A stretch of 11,924 nucleotides of DNA from Candidatus Zambryskibacteria bacterium CG11_big_fil_rev_8_21_14_0_20_42_18. Lineage in GTDB: Bacteria > Patescibacteriota > Minisyncoccia > Phycocordibacterales > Zambryskibacteraceae. Shown here in pieces: positions 1 through 7,275 of this stretch (position 1 is the stretch's first letter; each line of letters opens with the position of its first letter). The translations under genes and the position numbers were made by a program. Below the pieces are notes generated by a model. The model was not told where the DNA came from and made no database searches. It saw nothing but the letters and a program-made list of their open reading frames with translations. The stretch lies in NCBI GenBank assembly GCA_002787855.1, contig PCVB01000009.1, positions 1-11,924 on the forward strand, written 5' to 3'.

Positions 1-258
1 CCCGTCCTCAATTGGCAGAGCCGTAACGCTACCAACAATATCTGGCCCAAGGTCTTTATCAATATCAACACTTTTATAAAGTATGTCGGTATTATTTTTG
101 ATAAAAGAGCCGAAAACTTTGTCCCCCACGCCAATCTCTAAAATCGATTCGGGTTTCAATTTTAGAACCTCATCAATCTGATGGTAGTAACTAACCCACC
201 TATCCTTGTGAGAATACTTAGAGAAAAAATAGTGTGTTTTATCAACCTGTTTATTCAT
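1..258 (-). CDS. SAM-dependent methyltransferase, N-terminal 86 residues (cut by window edge)
   Basis: The reading frame opens with ATG at 258 and stays open for 86 codons to the window edge. It shows the class I methyltransferase signature: motif I SILEIGVGDKVFG (residues 38-50), the glycine-rich loop that holds S-adenosylmethionine, then an acidic SVDIDKDLGPDIVGS stretch (about 63-77) and TALPIEDG, the usual order of motif I, acidic ribose-binding loop and motif III. The substrate cannot be told from this part. The start overlaps the end of the glycosyltransferase gene upstream by 8 bases (ATGAATAA), and no Shine-Dalgarno sequence precedes it, so translation is probably coupled. As last visible member of a glycosyltransferase operon it may methylate a sugar or polyprenyl-linked glycan, but that is inference from context. 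Confidence 0.78.
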   Translation of the reverse strand, partial: MNKQVDKTHYFFSKYSHKDRWVSYYHQIDEVLKLKPESILEIGVGDKVFGSFIKNNTDILYKSVDIDKDLGPDIVGSVTALPIEDG

Positions 259-1297
259 TTAGATTTGAAACAATTTTTGAGATAATGGTCTCCACACTAT
301 ACTCGGATTGAACTCGGTTAGAAAGCTCTCTCATTATTTCGGATTTTTGATTATTTTGTAGCCAAGAATCTAATTTTTTTGTCAGGTCTTCCACATCGCC
401 ATGTTTGTAAATAAAGAGGCCTGCTTGTCCGCCGAATAATCCGGTAAAGGCACAATTAGCGGTAAATACTGGCGTGCCGGTAGCTAGAGATTCTAATACG
501 GCTTTATCCATACCGCCGTCAGGTGTTGAGTTTATACTGATGGTGTGACCAGCGTAGATCTTGGGCATTTCTGTATTTATCACAGAACCAAGCCAAAGAA
601 GTTTTGCCTTGATTTTTTCCGCTAGATTTTCAAGTTCTTTTTTATATCTCTTATCTTCCTCCATTATCGGTTCCCCCACAAGCGTTAGTGATTTGTCTCC
701 AATCGATCTAATAATGAAGTCTATGTTCTTTATCCTAGTAATACGTCCCACGTGTAGAAACTTGACTGGACCATCTCTATTTTGAAGAACTGGTTTGAAA
801 ATCTTTGTATCTATACCGTGTCCAATATATCTAACCTTCTTACTTTTCAGTTTGAAACTTTCTGGTGCCGAAGTGACAATTATGTTTGCAAATTTCTCCG
901 CGAGCCAAATTCGAAGATTCACCGCCTTGTGCACATACCAGAGAGCTACTTTCCTGCCCCACAAACGCCAAAATAATCCCCCAAGGATAATGTATTCGGG
1001 ATTCATATGCACAAACACATTGTCATAGTTTTTTCTCTCTTGCCAAATGTATTTATAAAAGCGCGCGATATTATATAACTTCCGTACCACACTATGATAT
1101 ATCATAGTGTTTTGTATTTGAGATTCTTTGCCGAGCGAAAACACTTTTACATTTTCCGGCAAATTATATTCGCCTTTTTCAAGACATATAACCACCAAAC
1201 TTTCATAATGCTTAGAAAACTCCTCTATCCATCGGTGAAAGAAGCCGAGTATCGGGTCATTTCTATCAACTTTCTGTGTGAGAATTAACAGCTTCAT
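251..1297 (-). CDS. GT4-family glycosyltransferase
   Basis: A 348-residue protein with the two-domain GT-B layout of GT4 retaining glycosyltransferases, which move a sugar from a nucleotide-sugar donor to an acceptor on the inner face of the membrane. Visible marks are the N-terminal beta strand MKLLILTQKV, the linker VRYIGHGIDTKIFKP (about 155-169), the start of the donor-binding domain LHVGRITRIKNIDF (181-194) and the donor motif STPDGGMDKAVLES (257-270). The second Glu of the E-x7-E motif is kept (E269), while the first is replaced by Gly. The N-terminal acceptor domain is short and divergent, so the acceptor is unknown. It lies 7 bases after the previous glycosyltransferase and overlaps the methyltransferase gene by 8. 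No clear ribosome binding site is seen. Family call is firm; substrate is unknown. Confidence 0.9.
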   Translation of the reverse strand: MKLLILTQKVDRNDPILGFFHRWIEEFSKHYESLVVICLEKGEYNLPENVKVFSLGKESQIQNTMIYHSVVRKLYNIARFYKYIWQERKNYDNVFVHMNPEYIILGGLFWRLWGRKVALWYVHKAVNLRIWLAEKFANIIVTSAPESFKLKSKKVRYIGHGIDTKIFKPVLQNRDGPVKFLHVGRITRIKNIDFIIRSIGDKSLTLVGEPIMEEDKRYKKELENLAEKIKAKLLWLGSVINTEMPKIYAGHTISINSTPDGGMDKAVLESLATGTPVFTANCAFTGLFGGQAGLFIYKHGDVEDLTKKLDSWLQNNQKSEIMRELSNRVQSEYSVETIISKIVSNLNE

Positions 1298-1304
1298 AAA
1301 CTAT

Positions 1305-2444
1305 TTAAACTTTCTTAGAGACCCTTTCCCAACCAGCCTTTATTTGAGCCATATAATCATCTTTAGAAATAAGCTTAGTGGCGAGAGTGTTTTTCATATT
1401 TACTCTTAGACTCTCCCGTTTGTAATTATTTTCTATTAAATCAATTACGGCACCCGCAAACATTTCTACATCTTTAGGAGATAAAATATAGGCATCCTTA
1501 CCATGTTCCAGTTCTGAAGCAATACCTACCGGTGTAGTAATGACCGGCAGACCATAAAGTCCCGCTTCTATAAGCGCTATGCCGTACCCCTCGAAGACAG
1601 AAGTTTGGATAAAAACGTTGGCAGTTTTATAAAATGACGCCACATCATTTTGCCAGCCGACAAACGCTACATTAGCTTCTAGCTTTAAGCCTATAGCTTT
1701 TAGTTTCAGTCTTTTCTCTTCAGAACCAGAACCGACTATCACCAGTCCGGTATCTGGAAATCTCTTTTTTACTAACGCTAATGTGTTGATAGCGAGAGAA
1801 AGATTTTTTTCCGGTTCCAATCTGGCAACAGCAAGCATGATAAAACGCCAAGAATATCTAGCGTGTAAATCAAATGTTGCTTGAGTATCTTGGATCTTCT
1901 GTTTATCTATATAAATAGGCAGAACATTAACTTCAGCGTGAGTAAGAACAGATATCTTTGATTTAAGACTTTGAGTGACTACCCTTACTCCATCGGCATG
2001 TTTAAGAACTTTCCTACTAATAAATTTTCTGATTGTATTTAGTGCCCCATTAAAGTACGGGGAAAAGGGGTCTGTATGCAGTTGTACTTCCAGAGGCAGG
2101 CGCCACTTTTTTTTCACTTTCAGACCGGCTAGACCGCATTCAAACGGATCTTGCGTCGTTATAAGTGACTCCCCTCTCACAAATTTCCTATCCAAAACAA
2201 TTCTCTTGCCTAGGCTCGAAGCATCACGAACATATAACCACCTCGTAGATGAGTTAGTCGGATAGGCCCAGACATTGTCTGCTACTTGTTTGTCTTTGAG
2301 ACCTAGAGACTTCTTAGATAACACAACAATATGCAGTTCCCCCACAAGAGCCCCGTACTCCTTCATACGTTCTGAAACGGCGCTTCCTGCCTCAAAAATT
2401 TTCCTATCCGAACTGATGCTTAAGATTTTCAGAGCTTTTTCCAT
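1305..2444 (-). CDS. GT4-family glycosyltransferase with complete E-x7-E motif
   Basis: A 379-residue GT-B fold glycosyltransferase and the most canonical of the three in this operon. The acceptor domain carries QLHTDPFSPYF (121-131), resembling the His-containing loop of GT4 enzymes. The donor domain begins with MLAVARLEPEKNLSLAI (203-219), continues with LVIVGSGSEEKRL (234-246) and has an intact EGYGIALIE (285-293), the E-x7-E motif that binds the nucleotide sugar. Length is normal for the family. The start codon at 2444 lies 16 bases inside the end of the upstream gene, and the GGGAGGAAG purine tract upstream is more than 20 bases away, too far for a normal Shine-Dalgarno, so translational coupling is likely. 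Donor and acceptor sugars cannot be inferred. Its context suggests assembly of a surface polysaccharide or glycoprotein glycan. Confidence 0.93.
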   Translation of the reverse strand: MEKALKILSISSDRKIFEAGSAVSERMKEYGALVGELHIVVLSKKSLGLKDKQVADNVWAYPTNSSTRWLYVRDASSLGKRIVLDRKFVRGESLITTQDPFECGLAGLKVKKKWRLPLEVQLHTDPFSPYFNGALNTIRKFISRKVLKHADGVRVVTQSLKSKISVLTHAEVNVLPIYIDKQKIQDTQATFDLHARYSWRFIMLAVARLEPEKNLSLAINTLALVKKRFPDTGLVIVGSGSEEKRLKLKAIGLKLEANVAFVGWQNDVASFYKTANVFIQTSVFEGYGIALIEAGLYGLPVITTPVGIASELEHGKDAYILSPKDVEMFAGAVIDLIENNYKRESLRVNMKNTLATKLISKDDYMAQIKAGWERVSKKV

Positions 2445-3433
2445 AATTCTATTATCTCATAAGCCACTTCCTCCCAAGTGTGAGTAAAATTAAAATTCTT
2501 TATCTTTTCAACCTGATTTTCATAATTATCTTTTTCACAAAGCCAAAGTATTTTTTCTTTAATATCATTAGAATTTTTCGGATCAACTACAATAGCGATG
2601 TCCCCCATCCTATCCATAAGCCCGTTCTCTCTGGTGATGATAAAGGGCTTATTGTGACGAATAGCGTCAAGAATCAAGTTTGGACTAATGTCCCCCAAGG
2701 AAGCAAGAATGACCGCGTAGCTATGTGAGATCTTCTTCATAAACTCGGCATGATCATATGTTTCTGTGCGAAAAGTAGCTCCAATATCCTCTACTTCTTT
2801 AGAAGCAAAAACTTTATGAACTAATTCTAAATTTTTCCAGACTAGTGGTCTTGTCCCGCCAATAAAATCTTTTTTAGCGGGTTGAAAAGATTCTTCTTTG
2901 GCGCCATAATAATTTTCCACCAAAGCTGTTCTTACTTCAGAAAGCTCATATGGGTCAAGCCAGATATCTCTCTGCCACTTTGTACTGAAAATTAGTGTAT
3001 TAACATTTCTTAATGTCCACTTGGTAAGCTTAAAAATTAAACGTTCTTTTCTTGACCATTTTCCCCTAGTAGTTTTATAAAAATCTCTCAAGAGAACAAG
3101 GTCTCTGGTTCTCTCCACATACCCCTCCCAAAGAAAATCACCACCGGTACGAAGAATAATTTTCTTGCCAAAAAGTTTGGCGACAGACGTTGCTGGCCAA
3201 CCAACACTAAAGGTATCAAGAGCAAATATAAAATCGCACCACAAAGCTCCCGGTATAATTTTAATAAAATAATACAGATGACGAATTCCAGAAGGTAGGA
3301 AATGCTCCAAGGTAAAAGTCTTTACTCTTACCTTATGGCCACCCTTCTCCCATTCGGCCTTCACGTTCTTGGCATACTGGGAAGGCCCCCCTACTCTCGG
3401 AGGATAAATGCCTGTCGCTATAAGTATCTTCAT
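2429..3433 (-). CDS. Divergent GT4-like glycosyltransferase with Asp-x7-Asp donor motif
   Basis: A 334-residue protein whose N-terminus MKILIATGIYPPRVGGPSQY is the classic GT4 opening, with the glycine-rich PPRVGGP loop (11-17). A conserved-looking RTGGDFLWE (95-103) follows in the acceptor domain. The C-terminal donor domain is reduced: no clear G-R-x-x-x-x-K-N stretch is seen, and at the place of E-x7-E there is D248-ISPNLIL-D256, both glutamates being aspartate. It may be an active enzyme with altered donor binding or a degenerate copy. It starts inside the stop of the ATPase gene (ATGA overlap at 3430-3433) and its end overlaps the next glycosyltransferase by 16 bases, so the three are surely co-transcribed. 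Fold assignment is good; activity is uncertain. Confidence 0.82.
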   Translation of the reverse strand: MKILIATGIYPPRVGGPSQYAKNVKAEWEKGGHKVRVKTFTLEHFLPSGIRHLYYFIKIIPGALWCDFIFALDTFSVGWPATSVAKLFGKKIILRTGGDFLWEGYVERTRDLVLLRDFYKTTRGKWSRKERLIFKLTKWTLRNVNTLIFSTKWQRDIWLDPYELSEVRTALVENYYGAKEESFQPAKKDFIGGTRPLVWKNLELVHKVFASKEVEDIGATFRTETYDHAEFMKKISHSYAVILASLGDISPNLILDAIRHNKPFIITRENGLMDRMGDIAIVVDPKNSNDIKEKILWLCEKDNYENQVEKIKNFNFTHTWEEVAYEIIELWKKL

Positions 3434-5127
3434 CCCGTTAGCATTTTCTTAAGTTCTTCGGCGCTGGGGCCCTTACTAGCCTGCCCGACTGTGTCATTCA
3501 GGCTGGGTTCTAGGGGCTTGGGGCTAATTGTTGGTTGTGGGTTGTTAGTTGTTAGTGGTTGCTTACCTACCACTGCTTTAAGCGCTTCCCTAAGGTCGGA
3601 GAGATGTTTGACATCCGGCTTGCGTTGGTTATTACTTTTATTTTTAAGTTGTTCTAAAGAAATTTTTTGAACTGGAGGTTGTGGCGCTCGATGAGATGAG
3701 GGTTGAAATGGTGGCGGTTGAGTAAAGGCCGGCTTCTGACCTCTAATATCTATGGGCTGGGGGCCTGATTTGGCCTTTGGGGCCTTTGGTTTGTAAGGGG
3801 CTGGCTGTGTTGCTAAAGGAGTTTTGGGTATAACTCTCCCCTCCTCGTGCCAATCGGAAATATTTTTCTCAACCTCACTTTTTAATCTGGCAAAAGTTTT
3901 ACGAGAATTTTCTATTATTTCATCCACGTAAGACTCTTCTTGCGGAGCAATGGGAGGCATGGTAGTGGCAGAGAAAGGAGCCGAAGTAACCGAATCTATC
4001 ATTAGTTTAAGATAAATCTGACGGAGACCTAGGTTTACTAAGTCTTCAGCTGTAAAGGTCGGCGCGAATTCCTTTTCAAGAACTTCCGCATCGTAAGCGC
4101 CAACACGGAAAGTAACCATCGTGCCAACGTTACCAAAGACGGCATCGCGTACCTCTTCCTCCATTTGCTCTATATACTGATGGGCCATAGTCAAGTTGAG
4201 TTTATATTTACGAGCTTCAGATAAAATATCGGCGAAAGATTTATCGGCGAAAGATTGAAACTCGTCTACAAAAAGATAGAACTGTGGCAAACTGGCCAGA
4301 GTCGAGGCGCTTTCATCAGCGCGCGACATAGCGGCAAGATAAAGTTTAGTAATAAGCATTGAGCCTAATAAACGCGCGTTCCCCTCACCGACCCGACCCT
4401 TAGACAGGTTCACGATCATAATCTTTTTCTCATCAAGAATCTTACGAAGATCAAAACTTGACTTTGGCTGACCAATAATATTTCTAATCAAGGGGTTGCC
4501 GGCAAATTGCCCGATTTTATTCTGAATAGCTGGTGTCGCTTCTTGAGCATATTTGTCGGTGTACTTGGCATACTCATCGACCCAGAAACTTTTGACAGAA
4601 ACATCGGTGACATTGGCCACCACTTTATTCCTAAACTCTTTGTCCGTATACATTCTATTGACAGCCAGAAGCGTGGCCCCGGGATATTCAAGCAGGGCCA
4701 GTAGAGTATTTTGGAGAATATAGGCCATACGTGCAGACCATGCGTCTTCCCAGATTTTCTCAAAAACGGACATCAGACCATTGACCACCAAATGACGTTT
4801 ATTCGCCCCGACATCTTCCATGATGTTGAAAGATACTGGATGCTCCATATCAAACGGCGCGAAGTATAAGACATCCTTCACGCGTTCCTTGGGTATGTAC
4901 TCAAGAAGTTTTTCTGCTGTACCTCCGTGAGGGTCGATAAAAGCGATACCATTGCCATTTTGAATATCTTGAATGGCCATATTTTCAAGAAGGGTAGACT
5001 TACCCATACCCGTCTTACCTATGACATAGACATGTTTAGAGCGGTCAATGGCCTTGATGCCAAATTTATTGCGATTGTGTCTGGAGTCTGTTTCGGCAAA
5101 ATATGTCACTTTTAGAGAGGGATCCAT
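3430..5127 (-). CDS. VirD4/TraD-like DNA-pumping ATPase with proline-rich tail
   Basis: A 565-residue P-loop ATPase of the type IV coupling protein / HerA-FtsK superfamily. Walker A is VIGKTGMGKST (35-45), followed by FIDPHGG (63-69), Walker B FYLFVDEFQSFA (283-294) and the sensor-like TMAHQYIEQM (313-322), which together match the TraG/TraD C-terminal (TraM recognition) region. Unlike VirD4 or TraD of conjugative plasmids, no N-terminal membrane segment is visible, so the protein looks soluble. From about residue 430 to the end runs a Pro/Gln/Lys-rich low-complexity tail with short helical pieces (KISLEQLK, DLREALKAVV, SAEELKKMLTG). Family proteins pump DNA through membranes; in CPR genomes such stand-alone ATPases are common and the substrate is unknown. 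It heads the glycosyltransferase operon, overlapping the next gene by 4 bases. A TATAAT box lies just upstream of its start. Confidence 0.88.
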   Translation of the reverse strand: MDPSLKVTYFAETDSRHNRNKFGIKAIDRSKHVYVIGKTGMGKSTLLENMAIQDIQNGNGIAFIDPHGGTAEKLLEYIPKERVKDVLYFAPFDMEHPVSFNIMEDVGANKRHLVVNGLMSVFEKIWEDAWSARMAYILQNTLLALLEYPGATLLAVNRMYTDKEFRNKVVANVTDVSVKSFWVDEYAKYTDKYAQEATPAIQNKIGQFAGNPLIRNIIGQPKSSFDLRKILDEKKIMIVNLSKGRVGEGNARLLGSMLITKLYLAAMSRADESASTLASLPQFYLFVDEFQSFADKSFADILSEARKYKLNLTMAHQYIEQMEEEVRDAVFGNVGTMVTFRVGAYDAEVLEKEFAPTFTAEDLVNLGLRQIYLKLMIDSVTSAPFSATTMPPIAPQEESYVDEIIENSRKTFARLKSEVEKNISDWHEEGRVIPKTPLATQPAPYKPKAPKAKSGPQPIDIRGQKPAFTQPPPFQPSSHRAPQPPVQKISLEQLKNKSNNQRKPDVKHLSDLREALKAVVGKQPLTTNNPQPTISPKPLEPSLNDTVGQASKGPSAEELKKMLTG

Positions 5128-5137
5128 ATTGCCTATT

Positions 5138-5143
5138 ATTATA
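5138..5143 (-). promoter_or_regulatory. -10 promoter element of the ATPase-glycosyltransferase operon
   Basis: A perfect TATAAT on the minus strand ends 10 bases before the ATG at 5127. Transcription would start near 5131, leaving a leader of about 4 bases. No good -35 match is seen 16-18 bases upstream, and the large RAYT hairpin begins 30 bases upstream, so the element may have lost or never had a -35 box. Position and sequence are seen; activity is inferred. Confidence 0.5.
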
Positions 5144-5172
5144 CAACAAAATGACCCTTTATTTCATTATCG

Positions 5173-5217
5173 AACCATCATAACTTGCTAGGCAAGACCT
5201 AGCAAGTTATGATGGTT
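5173..5217. repeat. Left REP-like hairpin, perfect 20-bp stem
   Basis: The arm 5173-5192 and the arm 5198-5217 are perfectly complementary over 20 base pairs around the loop CAAGA (5193-5197). The inner part of the stem (ACTTGCTAGG / CCTAGCAAGT) is shared with the right hairpin, while the outer ten pairs (AACCATCATA / TATGATGGTT) are unique to this copy. It ends only 2 bases before the transposase ATG, so as RNA it would cover the whole ribosome-binding region. It is probably both a binding site for the transposase and a brake on its translation (inference). Confidence 0.85.
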
Positions 5218-5219
5218 GT

Positions 5220-5891
5220 ATGTCTATAAGAAAAAATGCTCTTATACCTGGAGAGTATTACCATCTTTATAATCGAGGCAATAGCAAACAAAAGATTTTT
5301 CACGACGCACAAGATTATCGACGTTTTATTACTCTCCTCTACACTTGCAACTCTAAAAACAATTTTAAAATGTTTCTAGTTGAAAACACTTCAAACAAAG
5401 ATCCATATCTTTGGGATAGAGGAAAACCCATTGTCTCTATCGGTGCGTATTGCTTAATGCCAAACCATTTTCATATTCTTATTACGGGAAAAGAAAAAGA
5501 TAGCATAAGCAAATTTGTACAAAAAGTTTCTACTGCTTACGTGATGTATTATAACCAGAAATATAAAAGAACCGGTGGCCTTTTTGAGGGTAAATTTAAA
5601 TCTGAATACTTGTTAGAAGATCGCTATTTAAAATATATCTTCTCTTACATACATCTGAATCCCATAAAATTAATACAAAAAGATTGGAAAGAAGTGGGCA
5701 TTAGAGATAAGAAGGCCACTCTGAAATATTTGGAGAACTATGAATATTCAAGTTATTTAGAGTACCTTGGCACAAAAAGAAAACAAAAAGAAATTATAGA
5801 AAGAAAGTCATATCCAAATTATTTTCCGTCTGTGAAGAATTTCCAGAAAGAGATAGCCGAATGGTTAAGCTATGGTTATCCTTTGGATTAG
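5220..5891 (+). CDS. REP-associated tyrosine transposase (IS200-like, Y1_Tnp family)
   Basis: A 223-residue HUH single-strand DNA transposase. The N-terminus carries the family signature IPGEYYHLYNRG (9-20). The metal-binding HUH motif is PNHFHILI (81-88, His83 and His85), preceded by the typical YCLM. The catalytic tyrosine is most likely Tyr107 in STAYVMYYNQKY (104-115), followed by RTGGLFEGKFKSE as in RAYT proteins. IHLNP (144-148) is also typical. All catalytic residues are present and the length is normal, so it may be functional. Such enzymes nick single-stranded hairpin DNA at REP sequences. The ATG is placed by homology of the N-terminus; no ribosome binding site is possible outside the abutting hairpin. 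It is antisense to its neighbours murC and the ATPase gene. Confidence 0.93.
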   Translation: MSIRKNALIPGEYYHLYNRGNSKQKIFHDAQDYRRFITLLYTCNSKNNFKMFLVENTSNKDPYLWDRGKPIVSIGAYCLMPNHFHILITGKEKDSISKFVQKVSTAYVMYYNQKYKRTGGLFEGKFKSEYLLEDRYLKYIFSYIHLNPIKLIQKDWKEVGIRDKKATLKYLENYEYSSYLEYLGTKRKQKEIIERKSYPNYFPSVKNFQKEIAEWLSYGYPLD

Positions 5892-5892
5892 C

Positions 5893-5919
5893 ACTTGCTA
5901 GGTCTTGCCTAGCAAGTTA
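5893..5919. repeat. Right REP-like hairpin, inverted copy of the left one
   Basis: A 10-bp perfect stem ACTTGCTAGG / CCTAGCAAGT with loop TCTTG, starting one base after the transposase stop codon. With two more bases (TA) it is the exact reverse complement of 5181-5207. The outer stem of the left copy is missing here. The T-poor flank (AATTAAATAAAA on the plus strand) makes it a poor intrinsic terminator. Confidence 0.85.
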
Positions 5920-5940
5920 ATTAAATAAAAAGAGGTGAAG

Positions 5941-7248
5941 TTAACTTATAAGTTTTTCGGCCACAGTATAAATATTTCCGGCGCCGACTGTCAGGCAAAT
6001 AGCGCCACTGCCTTCAGATTCAATGGCCGAGAATACTTCATCTAAAGAATCCATGGTCTCGACTTCACCAACTTGTCCATTATCTAAAATGGCCTTTGCC
6101 AACGCATGGTGAGTAATATTTGAATTGACCGCTTCCCGCGCGGCGTAGATGGGAACTACTAATAACCTATCTATGCCAGAAAAACATTCTACAAGCTCAG
6201 CATGCATCTTTTCTGTGCGACTAAACAAGTGAGGTTGAAAGACTATAATTATTCTCTTTTCTGGAAAGGCTTCTTTGGTTCCCGCAATAAGCGCCTTAAT
6301 CTTTTGAGGATTATGGGCGTAGTCGTCATAAACTAAAGCTCCCCTTCTCGTCTCACCCTTATACTCAAAGCGTCTCCACGCGCCTTTAAAGTTTTCTAAA
6401 GAGGCTTGGATTAATTTTTCGTCAATACCGATAATTCGAGCCACAGCGATAGCCACACGGGCATTATCTCTATTGTGTTCCCCTGGAAGAGGAATAGAGT
6501 AGTTAGAAAGTGAAACATTAGAATAATCGAGGATAGTGGCGTGGATAGAACCTAGAATTGGCAAGATATTTTTATTTTTCGCAGGACACACCACAAAACC
6601 ATTTTGAGGAACTTTGCCAGCAATTTCTCTAAAAGCATTCTGAATATCCACAAGATCGTGGTAATAATCCAAATGGTCTTCTTCAATATTGTTGATGGCT
6701 AAAATCTTCGGCCTAAGATTCAAAAAAGCTCTTTTATACTCATCGGCTTCAACAATAAAATATTGCCCGCGACCCGACACAAAGTTCGTTCTCATAGTCT
6801 GGCCGTCTCTATCAGTAAAGTTTGCCAGACTCCCCACTATAATGGTCGGATCTAAACCCGCGTCAATAAAAACTTGACCGAGCATGGCCGTCGTAGTGGT
6901 CTTACCGGCATTTCCAGAAATGGCGATAGTAAACTTCTCTTTCGAGATCTCCCCCAAGACTTCCGGATAAGATAAGGCCTTGATTGACCTTCCTTGGGCC
7001 TCGACTAGTTCAACGTTGTCTTGGGAAATAGCGTTGGTATAAACAACCAGGTCACAGGCCCTAGGGATATTTTGGGCCTCATGTCCCGCAAAGACTTGGG
7101 CGCCCATTTGCCTTAATTCCTCTACCAAAACAGAGATACTGCTATCTGACCCAGAAACATTTACCCCCCTCTCAAGAAACATTTTAGCTATAGCAGAAAT
7201 ACCTATCCCCCCGATACCTATAAAATGAATGTGCTTAGCTTTTAACAT
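5941..7248 (-). CDS. murC: UDP-N-acetylmuramate--L-alanine ligase
   Basis: A 435-residue Mur ligase that adds L-alanine to UDP-MurNAc, the first peptide step of peptidoglycan synthesis in the cytoplasm. The Rossmann-type N-terminal domain starts with HFIGIGGIGISAIA (8-21), a MurC hallmark. The ATP loop is ISGNAGKTTTTAM (110-122), VEADEY (166-171) and NIEEDHLDYY (187-196) form the metal/ATP site, PGEHNRDNA (255-263) is the central-domain GxHNxxNA motif, and VYDDYAHNPQKI (286-297) with FQPHLFSRT (337-345) lies in the C-terminal domain. Length is slightly short of the usual 450-490. The P-loop reads GNAGK where MurC usually has GTHGK. The gene diverges from murE across 27 bases; an AAGGG lies 3 bases before the ATG, a weak ribosome binding site. 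Confidence 0.95.
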   Translation of the reverse strand: MLKAKHIHFIGIGGIGISAIAKMFLERGVNVSGSDSSISVLVEELRQMGAQVFAGHEAQNIPRACDLVVYTNAISQDNVELVEAQGRSIKALSYPEVLGEISKEKFTIAISGNAGKTTTTAMLGQVFIDAGLDPTIIVGSLANFTDRDGQTMRTNFVSGRGQYFIVEADEYKRAFLNLRPKILAINNIEEDHLDYYHDLVDIQNAFREIAGKVPQNGFVVCPAKNKNILPILGSIHATILDYSNVSLSNYSIPLPGEHNRDNARVAIAVARIIGIDEKLIQASLENFKGAWRRFEYKGETRRGALVYDDYAHNPQKIKALIAGTKEAFPEKRIIIVFQPHLFSRTEKMHAELVECFSGIDRLLVVPIYAAREAVNSNITHHALAKAILDNGQVGEVETMDSLDEVFSAIESEGSGAICLTVGAGNIYTVAEKLIS

Positions 7249-7262
7249 TTACCCTTGTAAGA

Positions 7263-7271
7263 GATAATATA
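7263..7271. promoter_or_regulatory. Overlapping divergent -10 elements for murC and murE
   Basis: The 27-base gap between the two start codons holds GATAATATA. On the plus strand GATAAT (7263-7268) matches the -10 consensus at 5 of 6 positions and would start transcription at about 7275, right at the murE ATG (7276). On the minus strand TATTAT (7269-7264) or TATATT (7271-7266) would start transcription near 7257, about 9 bases before the murC ATG. No convincing -35 box is seen in either direction. A shared symmetric -10 firing both ways is the simplest reading, but this is inference. Confidence 0.45.
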
Positions 7272-7275
7272 GCAC

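Larger units (their letters stand above)
5173..5919 (+). mobile_element. RAYT unit: transposase gene between inverted REP-like hairpins
   Basis: The unit consists of a left hairpin (5173-5217), the transposase gene (5220-5891) and a right hairpin (5893-5919). The 27 bases 5181-5207 and 5893-5919 are exact reverse complements. This is the arrangement of REP-associated tyrosine transposases, where the gene is bracketed by REP sequences in opposite orientation that the protein recognises. The unit sits antisense between murC and the ATPase gene without disrupting either. No target-site duplication could be made out. Whether the unit itself moves, or only spreads its hairpins, cannot be told from one copy. 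Confidence 0.75.

Noticed and set aside
2204..2213. Ten-base match to the REP-like hairpin (TCTTGCCTAG) inside a glycosyltransferase gene
   Set aside because: It has no second arm and lies in well-formed coding sequence, so it is most likely chance.
3521..3570. GTT/TAG-rich repetitive stretch
   Set aside because: It codes for the Asn/Pro/Thr-rich linker of the ATPase tail; the short repeats are explained by low-complexity protein and are not a CRISPR or tandem array.
3302..3670. Plus-strand 122-codon open frame
   Set aside because: Antisense to the ATPase tail and the next glycosyltransferase; its Ser/Leu-rich sequence reflects the antisense of a Pro/Gln-rich region.
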